This document shows positions 1-11,512 of a stretch of DNA of 64,000 bases, piece after piece. The notes below the pieces were generated by a model, which ran no database searches, had not been told where the DNA came from, and saw only the letters and a list, made by a program, of their open reading frames with translations. The DNA lies in contig NC_049988.1 in NCBI RefSeq assembly GCF_000003815.2, positions 333,607 to 397,606 of the forward strand, read 5' to 3'. This DNA comes from Branchiostoma floridae (taxonomy: Eukaryota > Chordata > Leptocardii > Amphioxiformes > Branchiostomatidae). The number at the start of each line of letters is the position of its first letter. The first letter of the stretch is position 1. The translations under genes were made by a program, and so were the position numbers.

Positions 1-126
1 GAAACGGCAACAACTCAAATCAGGTGAATATCCAACGCTTTTGTTTATATTCTTGAAAACCTTTGATTTTGCTTTTTTTAATTCGAAACCCCAACCACCA
101 TATGTCTAAAATCTTAAACACTGCAG

Positions 127-246
127 ACTGTATGAAGATAGGCTGCCCTGACAAGGATCTCCAGGAGTGCGTTGAGATCGACGGAAACTATGTTTGTCAG
201 TGCATCGAAGGATACTACCTAGCTGAAGGTGGAACCATCTGCAAAG
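127..246 (+). CDS. EGF-like exon
   Basis: Acceptor CTGCAG at 121-126 and donor GTAAAAG at 247. The exon is 120 nt and phase 1 at both ends, the usual form of a shuffled EGF exon. The translation begins (G)DCMKIGCPDK and continues through YVCQCIEGYYLAEGG to C, giving six cysteines in EGF spacing. It is the first exon of the gene visible in this window. Confidence 0.8.
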
Positions 247-3200
247 GTAAAAGAACTACCTGATATTTCAGGATTTAAGATATGACAATTTAACTTAATT
301 GGTATAAAAATTTAATCATGATTTTATAATAACACTCATATACACAGAATACAGTACATCGATAACATATCAACATAATTGTTACTGTGTCATTTATATT
401 TCTTACCCAGAATCAACCACGGCACGAAAAACGGTATTTAAGGATGCTGAAACCATGCGTAATGTTGACGTATTTTCCTCCTTTACGGATCTATACACCA
501 CTTATACGAGTACGTAAATATTGCCTTTAAGTGGTCTTTCTGTAGGTCCGTGTTAGTCCTTATTTTCCGGTTTTCCCGTTGTCTTTCAGCAGCTTAAAGA
601 TGTCGTAAATGATTTTTAAAACCCCCTTAAAACTTGTTTAAAGTTCACGTTTATTTGATCTAAAGCCTCTTTACGTCTCATATACAATTGCATTAAGTGG
701 ATTATAACGTGTGTTTTAGTGCCTTTTCAGCAGCTTAAAGTTGCCATAAATACTTATTAAAACGACCTTAAGACATGTTTAAACTTCACGTTTATTTGAT
801 CTAAAGCCTCTTTACGTCTCATATACTTGTACATTAAGAGGATTATAACGTGTGTTTAGGTGCCTTTTCAGCAGTTTAAAGTTGCCATAAATATCTATTA
901 AAACGCCCTTAAGATATGTTTAAACTTCACGTATATTTGATCTAAAGCCTATTTACGTCTCATATACGTGTGCATTAAGTGGATTATAACGTGTGTTTAG
1001 CTGCCTTTTCAGCAGCTTAAATTTGCCATAAATACCTATTATAACGCCCTTAAGACTTGTTTAAACTTCACGTTTATTTGATCTAAAGCCTGTTTACGTC
1101 TCATATACGTGTTCATTAAGTGGATTATAACGTGTGTTTAGCTGCCTTTTCAGCAGCTTAAATTTGCCATAAATACTTATTAAAACGCCCTTAAGACATG
1201 TTTAAACTTCACGTATATTTGATCTAAAGCCTATTTACGTCTCATATACGTGTGAATTAAGAGGATTTAATGTGTCTATATTTTTCTTTTTAGCAGCTTA
1301 AAGTTGTCATAAATACGTATCAAAGCACCCTTAAGACATGTTTAAAGTTCCCTCTGTACTTCTCATATACGTGTGCATTAAGGTGTGGATAAGTGCCATT
1401 TTAGGAGAATAATCATTAGCACATTTCAAAGCAAGAAAATACAATGGATGAAACTTTAAAATTTTATTGAATTACGAGAAAATATTACATGGAAAAGTAA
1501 AAAAAACCTACAGCCTACTAGGTATTTGTGGCCTTTCATTCTGATGTAGTCGGCAGTTGAAACAATATCACAACGGTTGCGCAATTCCGTGCAGCAGTCC
1601 ACAGTCCCATTTCCAGTGTCGGGTGAAGCGTCTCGGCGTAAGTTAAAAAGAGCACACATGTACAGTTCCATCTGGTCACCACAGGAATAAGAATCCGGTA
1701 AGAGTATCCTAGAGTAGTGGCCGATATGACTCGTGTTGTTGGATGGTCCTGGATTCTGTGAACGCGAAACATGTTCAGCTTGCAGTGTCGGCTTCTATTA
1801 ATCCGGATGGTGCAAGTGCCGTGATTTCCATTCTGTGTCGATTTCCAACAACAACAGCTTGTACAGAATGATAGCCACCTCGTATCTTTGAGTCAAATTC
1901 CGTCACCGGGGGTCCTAGGCGGTAAAGCGGTGTCGCGACCACAACTTGCGGGCTAGAGCAGGCCCAAACTTTCTTCAATACTTCTCTTCAAAAATGAACG
2001 CCTGGAAAATAACCGCTCCTTGTCGTACGTATGGCCCGTAAATTTGAACCCCCCACTCTTTTCTGCCATTGGATACATCCTATCACATGACACAGCTGGA
2101 AGTTCAGCCTCCTTGGACGGACGGAGGCGTGCGCCCCATGGCGAGTACGAAATAACGCTGAATAAATTTACATCTTGCCTGCCCAAACAAACACGAGCAA
2201 CACGAGAAGACACCGCCTGTGTGCACAAACTGTTCTTTCTCGACGCTTGCTTGTAGATAAAGAAATAAACATATTTCGTACATTTACCTGTAGTAAGAAC
2301 TGCTTGCCGTTTTATAGAGAAAACACAACTCACTGCACAAAACGGTATACCTACTATATCCTTATTCTTCAAGCAGAGGTTGAGTCGCGGAGATATTCAT
2401 AGCAGTAGTCGGGATTTCTACCGTCTCTTAGCTCGAGTGTCAACATGCCACAAAGAAAACCTCACCCTGATTTAGACCCTGGAATTTCAGAACATATATG
2501 CGGTATAAAATAAAAAGGAAAGGGTCTCCTCCTGTTCGCATAAACTGCGCTTCAAACATGCCGTATGTTCAGCAGAAAAAGGCACCGTTTCATAAAACCT
2601 TTGAGACGGTATAAGCCAATAGATAAAACGGGGGTAGTACCCCCAAATTTGCTTAAGCTACGCGGATTCAAAGATTAAACATGTCGTATGTTCAACAGAA
2701 ATACGCAACATTTCATATACGTCTTGGCAACATATAAGCTAAACGGGGGAGGTCTCCCCTAGTTCGCTTAAACTGCGCGGATTCAAAGATTAAATATGTC
2801 GTATGTTTTACAGAAATACGCAACATTTCATATACGTTTTGGCAGCATATAAGCTAAACGGGGGTCTCCCCTAGTTCGCTTAAACTGCGCGGATTCAAAG
2901 ATTAAACTTGTTGTATGTTTTACAAAAATACGCAACATTTCATATACGCCTTGACAACATAAAAGCTAAACGGGGGAGGTCTCCCCTAGTTCGCTTAAAC
3001 TGCCCGGATTCAAAGATTAAACATGTCGTATGTTCAACAGAAATACGCAACATTTCATATACGTCTTGGCAACATATAAGCTAAACAAGGTAGGTCTCCC
3101 CTAGTTCGCTTAAACTGCGCGGATTCAAAGGTTAAACATGTCGTATGTTCAACAGAAATACGCAACATTTCATATACGTTTTGGCAGCATATAAGCTAAA

Positions 3201-5633
3201 CGGGGGAGGTCTCCCCTAGTCCGCTTAAACTGCGCGGATTCAAAGATTTAACTTGTTGTATGTTTTACAGAAATACGCAACATTTCATATACGTCTTGAC
3301 AACATAAAAGCTAAACGGGGGAGGTCTCCCCTAGTTCGCCTAAACTGCGCGGATTCAAAGATTAAACTTGTTGTATGTTGTACAGAAATACGCAACATTT
3401 CATATACGTCTTGACAACATAAAAGCTAAACGAGGGAAGTCTCCCCTAGTTCGCTTAAACTGCCCGGATTCAAAGATTAAACATGTCGTATGTTCAACAG
3501 AAATACGCAACATTTCATATACGTCTTGGCAACATATCAGCTAAACAAGGTAGGTCTCCCCTAGTTCGCTTAAACTGCGCGGATTCAAAGATTAAACATG
3601 TCGTATGTTCAACAGAAATACGCAACATTTCATATACGTTTTGGCAGCATATAAGCTAAACGGGGGAGGTCTCCCCTAGTTCGCTTAAACTGTGCGGATT
3701 GAAATATTAAACATGTCGTATGTTTTACAGAAATACGCAACATTTCATATACGTTTTGGCAACATATAAGCTAAACGGGGGAGGTCTCCCCTAGTTCGCT
3801 TAAACTGCGCGGATTCAAATATTAAACATGTCGTATGTTCAACAGAAATACGCAACATTTCATATACGTTTTGGCAACATATAAGCTAAACGGGGGAGGT
3901 CTCCCCTAGTTCGCTTAAACTGCGCGGATTCAAAAATTAAACATGTCGTATGTTCAAATGAAATACGCAACATTTCATATACGGCTTAGCAAATATATTA
4001 ACGGGGGAGGTCTTCCCTTCTTTGCGTAAATGACGGTTCGAAGTAAATTATATATATGGCATCCTTCGGTCAATATTGACCATGGTATACGCAACATCTC
4101 ATATAACGTAAAATAGCGCATATAAGCTAACCGTGAGAGGTTCTCCCCTGTTCGAATTAAACCTTGCGCACAGAAAGTTTGAATACGTCAAATGCTTTCG
4201 GAATAGCTAAAAAACACAGAAGATTATTGTATTTGACTTTGTATTGTATTGTATTTGTATTTGCTGAGGTATAAACATAACATTTTGTACCAGAAAGCGC
4301 AATAATTTTCAGTTTCGACTGTTATAAAACAGATGACGCAATGTTTTATCTAACACCAGACAAAGGCTTATTACATTTGACTTAGCCGGTTAACATGTAT
4401 TTTGTAACAGATCTAGAGAAACGGTATTTGTCCGTTTTGACAGAAAATATTTTTGAGTTTTAAGTTGTCTCTTCGGCATACTAAAATACATGTAAAATTC
4501 ACGTAAAGAAACACAACAGATTAAGTTTGATTTACAAACGCTGAAATCTTCCGTAAATGCCAAATGTATGTTTCCGATGCCTTTAATAGATCTTAAAATC
4601 TGCTGAAATATTTCTCCGCCTTTAAGGGCTTTATACGTATCTCTGAAACTTTGCTTAAAAAGTTGTTTTCGTGCTGTGAACAGTTTACGATGCAACGATC
4701 ATACTGACAACGATAAATGGCAACGAAGCGGTGTTTACTGAAGATGGCTTGGGAACCCCTGGTTCGCAGGAGTTCCTCGACCAAGCCATAATGATAAAGG
4801 ATATGGTGAGAAATATGCTTCTTTCTCAAATCTAAATTATGATTAACATGACATGAATCTTAAGTTGAGACGACAAACATTTATGAATTTTCTCATTAAT
4901 CGTAGCAGTTCGATGGCTATGGCTGTTATTACCATTCTTCCACAGATCAATGCCGTGTATGAAAGCAGTGACCTACATGACCTATACCGGGGCTGTAAGG
5001 TCAATGCCTTCCGTCAGGGAAGTGTCATCGTGGACTTCGAGGTCTTCTTTGTGGAGAATGCCGACCTGTCTGTCTCAGAGCTAAAGGACGCCATCTTGAA
5101 CAGCCTAACCAACAACACGCTAAGTGGAGAGAATGGCGTGGTTGTCGTCATTCCATCATCGTTGGACGTTTCTCCACAAGGTAAAAAGCCTGTCATAAAA
5201 ACCAATCGACTAAGGTGGTTGACATTCCCTTTATGTAGATAGTATCCATTGTTATCTCTGTGTACAAAAATTGGGAATTATGGCAGCATAATCAAAGCTT
5301 TTTTGGAGTGTCATCTTTATAAATATAAAAAAACATATCAGTATAAAACCATATTATTATCATTTGCTAAGGAAAGCTTTATTTTTGCTCACATTAGCTA
5401 CCACTGCTACCGACCAGCTGTGGTACAACAACCCCCTGTACCTCAGTCTGCTGTGTGTCGGCTGTGCTGTTGTGGCCACTGTCCTGATAGTGGGGACTGT
5501 CTGCCTGCTGACCAGTCCCAAACGCCGCCGTAAGATGGTCGTTAATGACAGCATGGTGGACATGGACATGGTCGATATGAATGGAAAGGCTGAGGGTATT
5601 GACGGTCCCGCTGCCGAAGATGACAAATACTAG
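127..5633 (+). CDS. EGF-SEA-transmembrane protein (3' part of gene, five exons)
   Basis: Exons read here: 127-246, 411-509, 4684-4805, 4946-5180 and 5398-5633 (stop TAG). Phases are 1, 1, 1, 0 and 1 at the exon starts and agree at every junction; each intron is GT-AG. Exon 127-246 is a symmetrical phase 1-1 EGF-like module with six cysteines. Exon 411-509 is a Thr/Ser-containing linker. Exons 4684-4805 and 4946-5180 together make one SEA domain, whose middle holds FRQGSVIVDF, the form of the SEA self-cleavage site (cut between G and S). The last exon has one hydrophobic helix at about 5424-5513, then basic stop-transfer residues (SPKRRRK) and a short tail rich in Asp and Met ending DDKY. It would sit in the plasma membrane with EGF and SEA outside. 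The 5' end lies before the window, so the full architecture is unknown; EGF-SEA-TM order is seen in transmembrane mucins and related adhesion proteins. No gene symbol is justified. Confidence 0.85.
580..1390. repeat. 141-bp tandem array, about 5.7 copies
   Basis: The motif CAGCAGCTTAAA (or CAGCAGTTTAAA) recurs at 587, 728, 869, 1010, 1151 and 1292, which is 141 bp each time. Units share ATTTGATCTAAAGCCT and CTCATATACGTG blocks. Copies differ by a few point changes; the last is shortened. Confidence 0.9.
2515..4190. repeat. 115-bp tandem array, about 14 copies
   Basis: The motif ATGTCGTATGTT (variant TTGTTGTATGTT) recurs at 2681, 2796, 2908, 3023, 3138 and onwards at 112-115 bp. Each unit carries a short inverted motif, GGGGAG-GT-CTCCCC, and the block TACGCAACATTTCATATACG. 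The first and last units are diverged. It is an intronic minisatellite with no coding potential. Confidence 0.9.
4684..5180 (+). CDS. SEA domain, two exons
   Basis: Exon 4684-4805 (translation starts YDATIILTTINGNEAVF and ends LDQAIMIKDM) gives the first strand and helix. Exon 4946-5180 (INAVYESSDLHDLYRGCKV, then NAFRQGSVIVDFEVFF) gives the central sheet. The intron between them is only 140 bp. The reading frame of the first exon was found by phase matching: exon 411-509 ends with one base of a codon and this exon supplies the other two. The minus-strand open frames over 4390-4829 are shadows. Confidence 0.85.
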
Positions 5634-5671
5634 ACAGAATAGTAAAGTGTGTCATCTGTACTGAAACTGTC

Positions 5672-6220
5672 TTAACCCTATCCAGACTAGGGGAGGGGGT
5701 AAAAGTGATGCCGTATAGCTAGCTCCCAAACGGCTTGTGTTAGAACAACCAAAGGCGGTAACTTTTCCTAGAATATTGTTAGCAACAATTTACAAATTTA
5801 CACTCGGATTTCATCACTATTTGGTCTTTTCTTACAGAAAACATTCATGCGACCTTCCGAAAATAATTTCATCAGGTTGGTAGAACTTAGTATATATGAG
5901 AATTCTTATACACAACCAAAATTGAGCTTACTTGCTGACGTTTGCTGAACTCCAGTTAGAAGCTCTGAGGAAGATGTCTGACAGTGACAGACATCGAAAC
6001 GTCAGCAAGTAAGCTCAATTTTGGTTGTGTATAAGAATTCTCATATATACTAATTCATGCGACCGTTTACATAGGATTTTAGCGTTATATGTTAGAAAAA
6101 AGATGCATCATGATCATAGACATTAAAGGTTGATAATTCAAGATGGCGGATAGCTAAACTGCAAATGATGTCATTTTATGTTACGAAGGGGCCCGGGGGC
6201 ACCAGTCTGGATAGGGTTAA
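5672..6220. mobile_element. piggyBac-like MITE flanked by TTAA
   Basis: The left end reads TTAACCCTATCCAGACT and the right end AGTCTGGATAGGGTTAA, so perfect 13-bp inverted repeats starting CCCT are flanked by a TTAA duplication. TTAA targets and CCC-starting termini are known of piggyBac elements. The 549-bp element has no transposase. Another foldback is nested at 5887-6054. It lies 38 bp after the stop codon of the EGF-SEA gene, inside its likely 3' UTR. Confidence 0.8.
5887..6054. mobile_element. foldback element with hammerhead-like core, nested in the MITE
   Basis: Arms 5887-5943 and 5998-6054 are inverted copies, near identical over about 55 bp. The 54-nt loop plus the start of the right arm reads CTGAGGA (5965-5971), an 8-bp stem GATGTCTG/CAGACATC (5973-5980 with 5988-5995), GAAAC (5996-6000) and GTC (6001-6003). 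This is the CUGANGA - stem II - GAAA - GUC order of a hammerhead ribozyme; AGC after GTC can pair with GCT just before CTGAGGA as the base of stem I. Weak points are one extra A between CTGAGGA and the stem and an almost absent stem III. Confidence 0.6.
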
Positions 6221-7850
6221 TAGCCTGTATAACCGCACTTTGGTTTAACACACCAGTAGAATAATACTGAACTGGCTAACTGTATTTCTTGAGTAGCTTT
6301 ATTTCTAAATTGCACCTATAGAATTAAAGAACAAAGATTACAATAACGTTGATCACTTTAAGCAATGTATCACCATTATCATTCTAGGTTGTTATAAACA
6401 TTAGATAAATGTAAAGATTTGTACTGCTCATATAGGTAAAGATGGTGAATATATATGATTCTGATATTCTGATATTGGAAATGTAACTATTTCTAAGCAG
6501 TCAATCAACAAAAGAGGTTTACACTCTCATTTAGCGACTATGTTTTTCAATGACATCAACTGTCAATATAACAATGTGATTGATTTTCTTAAAATCATGA
6601 ATGCAATGGCCAATGCTATCGTCAAGAATGGGGCTAAGATTTTCTTTTTGACAAAAGTGTGTGGTTATGACCTTATTGCATTTTTACTATTTGGTTTTTG
6701 ATTTTATTTTCCAAAATTTTCAAATTGTTATTATTTTTAAGTCCAGTACATAAATTTTGTATGATCATCATACTGTATTGACAAGATGTAAAGGTTGTTT
6801 GCTGTGATAATTGTAAAATTATTTCCTACTAGAGGCACTAATAGGTGTGACGTGTTGGTATTCTTTTAGCTCTGGCCTGAAAAATGTGTGTGTTTTATCG
6901 TTGTTGAGAAACAAAGTGGCTGTTGTTTAGAAGCTGCCATTTGCTTAAACGGTCAGTTAGTTGGTAATCGATTAGCATTTTAGTTTTTATCTTGTTAATG
7001 TTTTGGCTGTGAAAACAATTTCAAAAATGTATAACGTACAGGTCTTAATTAGCGCTAATAACTGTACACACGGTATACACGTACCAGAATATGATTCCGA
7101 AACGATTCTTTAATGCTTAAGTTGTATTGAATCACATTTAATACTTTTATGATGATGATGATAAATACTGCGCTCTGCTTGCTAGTTGAGTTAGAATACA
7201 TGATGGATTAGGATTTGATGTCAATTAGGTAAATACATGTTATAACTTTAAATCAATCAATAAATAAATTGATTAAATAATAAGTATCTCTACAACTCAT
7301 ACAATGGCACCATCACAATCTATATTCTTTATATTGGTTGCTAATAAATATATAAAGATACAACTTGTCTCATGATTTAATTACAACAAAATAACATTGT
7401 CTGAAAACATCATGGTTTTTTCTTCAATGTGTACTAGCCTCTTCATACAAACACATCAATGCAATCTAGGCAAAGACAAGTACTTCTCTTGGTTTAGTAG
7501 ATGTATATACTAAACGCATTCTGAAGAATAGAAGTACTCGGAAAGGTAGCTCCAGCATGTAGCATTTACTGAGAACATATGGAGAGTTTAAATGTTATTA
7601 GGTTTAGTAAGCCTTTTTCTTTTGTCTTATGATGGCATTTACACATAAGATATGCAATTAATGTCAACCACACACCAATACAACATTCCTAATCACAAAT
7701 AAACATTCCAAGTAAGAAGTTAGATTGAAAAACAAACTAGTTACTATGCATTAATAACGTTATTTTCTTTTAGTTTACTGCATGGTTGACACACGTCTGA
7801 TGGTACATATATTTATGTTCCGAGTTGTGCAAACATTTTCATGATTCTTA
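6221..7850. other. AT-rich intergenic stretch
   Basis: No open frame with recognisable protein similarity, splice-flanked domain or large repeat is seen. It contains AATAAA-rich sequence near 7257-7270 that could end the transcript of the EGF-SEA gene, but other candidates are equally possible. Confidence 0.4.
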
Positions 7851-7881
7851 TGAGACACACATGCGCAAACACACACACAAA

Positions 7882-8125
7882 CACACACAAGTTCGATCCC
7901 CGCCGTGCCCCCGACGTTGTGCCCTTGGGAAAGGCAATTTGCAGGACCTTCCTCACTTCACCTAGGTGTAAAAATGGGCACCTGACTACGGTTGGGGAGG
8001 TAAAAGACTACCTTTACTTTCTGTCTGTACCGTGTATGTAGCACTGTTAATATAACTTACAAAACTTGAGTGCAGTGCCATATTGTCCTCGTCTGTCCAA
8101 AAAGCAAAAAAATAAAAAATAAACA
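7882..8125 (+). mobile_element. SINE-like element, family 2, 5'-truncated
   Basis: The sequence starts with a box-B-like GTTCGATCCC, then the CCCTTGGGAAAGGCA block, TCACTTCACCTAGGTGTAAAA and GGGCACCTGACTACGGTTGGG, and ends in an A-rich tail. The same order is found at 24583-24795. A tRNA-derived origin is inferred from the box-B-like motif only; box A is not preserved. Confidence 0.55.
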
Positions 8126-9079
8126 CACACAAACACACACACGAACGCAGATACGCATAGCCACACACACCGCTTGACCTTAAACCTTAGGGTGCAAACA
8201 AATGTAACCGCTTACGGTATGTCGGAGTAGAGTCGGGCTCTAGCCTGTACCATTTCCACTGAACTAAAAGAACCAAAACATTGGGGTTATTTGTATACGT
8301 GGTCGTACAAAAAACACATTATTGTTTCATTACAATTAGTTAGCCAGCACCTACAGTCTTTTTTTTATGTACAATCATGTAAAATGACAACACGTTTGGA
8401 GTTAACGAATGCAAGATATGCTTATAAACCAAGCAGAATAAACAAAAAAACTTTAAAAGCTTCAATGCTCATTATTCATACGCGAATCAAAAGGTACTGT
8501 TGCACAAAAATCACCGATGGTTGCAAAAAAAGTATGGATTGCTAGGTAGTCTCAGCAACACATAGTGATTCTCAACATGCTACTATAACTCATGAAACAC
8601 CTACGGTCCTACGATTTAAGCTTCCATGTCCGTCTATTACAAATTATACGAAATAGAGCAAAACTAACACCTAAAGACATTCTAAAAACGATCTGGACGT
8701 CACGCGAAAACAAAAAGATCTTATTGTTTTCCGAAAAAAAAATCAGTCAACATCGAGAACAAGATGTGATGTTACAATAACGTTGCGTTAGTCGTGCTGT
8801 CACCATTTTCACTATCAAAGGGGTGCCTTAGAATCCAGATGAAGTGTACGGAATTTAGTCATTTTAGAAATGCACGATTTCTGTGCGATTGCCACGTACG
8901 CGTACGTTACCGTATACAGGCCGTAATTACACGTGGTGCGTACTAGTCCGGTTGCCAAACCCCATTATTTTGGATAACCTTGCAATGTGGTTCATACAAA
9001 GTTTATTTGCTGTTTCTATACCTCTGAAGTGTGCTCTATCAGAATCTGGATGATGCCACTCTGTCATCATTGGGCAATT
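8126..9079. other. intergenic, nothing assigned
   Basis: It contains short (CA)n-rich sequence at 8125-8170. Open frames at 8291-8545 and 8592-8780 are lysine- and isoleucine-rich translations of AT-rich DNA without splice context or known domain. Confidence 0.4.
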
Positions 9080-9600
9080 CGCACAATATGCAAATTAAGG
9101 CGGCCATTAAGGAAATTCTTGTTTTCGTCAATATCTCAGTAACCACACATGGTATCAAATTGATTTTGGTGTCTATCCCCATGTTTTGAGGGGTAAAGAA
9201 TCAGGTTAAGCCATTTTAGTAAAGATCACACCACTATTATGGCAAAATATGCCTAAAATATGCAAATTAAGGTGGGTATTACGGAAAATCTTACTTTCGT
9301 CAACATATCAGTAACCACACATGGTATCAAACTAATTTTTTTGTCTATCCCCATGTTTTGAGGGGTAAAGAATCAGATTAAGCCATTTCAGTAATGATCA
9401 CACCAATATTTTGTGCTGAATAGGCATATAATATGCAAATTAAGGTGGTTATTACGGAAAATCTTACTTTCGTCAACATCTCAGTAACCACACATGGTAT
9501 CAAACTATTTTTTTTTGTCTATCCCCATGTTTTGAGGGGTAAAGAATCAGATTAAGCCATTTCAGTAATGATCACACTAATATTTTGTGCTACTACTGGT
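9080..9600. repeat. 172-bp tandem repeat, three copies
   Basis: TATGCAAATTAAGG recurs at 9087, 9259 and 9432. Each unit also carries CAGTAACCACACATGGTATC and CCCCATGTTTTGAGGGGTAA, the latter with a short inverted motif. The copies are about 90% alike by eye. Confidence 0.85.
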
Positions 9601-9717
9601 GGTACATAAGTCTACATCGGGTATGGTCTCTGCTATACAGGATGAATGGACAGGGAGGTACAGGCACTACCGGGGGTACGGATGCTACAGGGGGTATGGA
9701 CACTACAGGGGGAATGG

Positions 9718-11512
9718 ACAAGGGCAATGACCCTAATTGACGGCTGCGCAGAAGGTCCCCGGTGAGTCCCCACAGGATTGATTTTTAAAAGTATCAGAAG
9801 ATGTGTTTTTCTTTGGAAATGTTGGCATCTTGGAGCTGTATTCTACAGGTAAGGGTTGTAGGTTTTTTATTATGTCGAAAAAACCAGACTTTCAAGCCTG
9901 TTTTGGGTGCCTGGACACTAGAAAGAAGTTTGTTATGTAGCTGTCATTGTAGTGCCAGATGGGGTCAAAGGTCACCGAGTTGCGTTTGGATGCAAATCAC
10001 ATGTGTTCCAGTGGTCAGAAAGTTCCGAAAAGTTGAGAATGGACATTTTAGAAGCCGGGCTACCCTCTCAATGTTAGTTTTTCGAGAACGAAACGTCAGG
10101 TAGGTGACTTTTGACAGCTTCTATTTGCCATTAAATGCATTATAAGGATAGGGAAGACATGATTGGTGGTCACTGCTCTGCCATGTTCGGCAGGGTATTC
10201 AAGTTCAAAATTAGCAGGTGTTAAGACACTTCAAGTGATGCGGGAAGGGTTGTCAAGCATTGTCACAAGTTTCAAAGACTTCACGGAGACCCTACTCCAA
10301 GGATTGGTCCCCAGGGAGCACAGGTGTCAGGAGGGATGTGGTAAAGTTTGTGGCTTTGGTTAGACTTCATACTGTTTAGCAAAAAGTGGCACAAACAGGG
10401 GAAAATGGTAAAATCTGCTCACCCTGTCATAAGGGGACTACTCTCCATCAGTTTAGACACCAAAATTTGTATCTTAATGCTGTTAGACCACACTTTGGAG
10501 CAGATGATGAGAGTGCATAGAATGAGGGGGGGGGTAGGTGTGTCCTTTGGGGCTTATATATCCTTGGGGGCCAATGTGTTCCCAAAAATTGGTTATATGG
10601 GCAAAAGAAAGGCTTTACCTGACTCAACTGACTGAAATTTATTGAGAAATTCTGCCATTTTAGTGGTTTGGGGCCTGATTTCTTACTTTCTGTACCTTTT
10701 ATTGATAATGTAATATGCACTCTCATAAAATGCTTCAAAGTCTAACCTGGCAGCTTTTCAATACAACTTTAGGTGTGTAAATGGTGGGAGATTACTTTCC
10801 TTATGCTAGAAGGATCAGCTTTTAACTTTCTCTTCAGTTTGTGTCACTTTTTGGTCAATGCTATGGAGCCTATCAAATGCCTCAAACCACTGCCAAAGCC
10901 CTGAGGAAAGTCCTCTGACACCTGCCATGAGATCTATTCCCCTGGGAGCATTCTTGGTCAGAAAGCTTTGAAACTTGGGATAATGTTTGAAAACTCTTAC
11001 CCGCATCATGCGAAATGAATGAAACTTGTCAATTCTCAAGTTCGGGCCCCTACAAGGGCAATGACCCTAATTGACGGCTGCGCAGAAGGTCCCCGGTGAG
11101 TCCCCACAGGATTGATTTTTAAAAGTATCAGAAGATGTGTTTTTCTTTGGAAATGTTGGCATCTTGGAGCTGTATTCTACAGGTAAGGGTTGTAGGTTTT
11201 TTATTATGTCGAAAAAACCAGACTTTCAAGCCTGTTTTGGGTGCCTGGACACTAGAAAGAAGTTTGTTATGTAGCTGTCATTGTAGTGCCAGATGGGGTC
11301 AAAGGTCACCGAGTTGCGTTTGGATGCAAATCACATGTGTTCCAGTGGTCAGAAAGTTCCGAAAAGTTGAGAATGGACATTTTAGAAGCCGGGCTACCCT
11401 CTCAATGTTAGTTTTTCGAGAACGAAACGTCAGGTAGGTGACTTTTGACAGCTTCTATTTGCCATTAAATGCATTATAAGGATAGGGAAGACATGATTGG
11501 TGGTCACTGCTC
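9718..11512. mobile_element. LTR-like element: 461-bp direct repeats around 873 bp
   Basis: Segments 9718-10178 and 11052-11512 appear identical (constant offset 1334) and flank a unique 873-bp core. On both outer sides the sequence is the same GGACACTAC-type minisatellite, so the unit was inserted into it. ACAA at 9718-9721 and ACAA at 11513-11516 could be a 4-bp target duplication. No coding sequence for gag, protease or RT is present in the core; the 100-codon frame in each repeat is not a known protein. The termini do not read TG...CA, so the LTR class is inferred and a simple tandem duplication is the alternative. Confidence 0.5.

Larger units (their letters stand above)
510..4683 (+). 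other. 4.2-kb intron filled with repeats
   Basis: This intron of the EGF-SEA gene contains a 141-bp array (about 580-1390), about 1 kb of unassigned sequence (1400-2500) and a 115-bp array (about 2515-4190). In the unassigned part the longest open frame (139 codons, minus strand, 1953-2372) resembles nothing I recognise, and I see no splice-flanked domain there. Confidence 0.7.

Noticed and set aside
1953..2372. 139-codon minus-strand frame
   Set aside because: Lies in an intron of the EGF-SEA gene, has no recognised domain, and its composition is typical of chance frames.
9801..10103. 100-codon frame duplicated at 11135-11437
   Set aside because: The identity only reflects the 461-bp direct repeat; no start context, domain or splice signals support coding.
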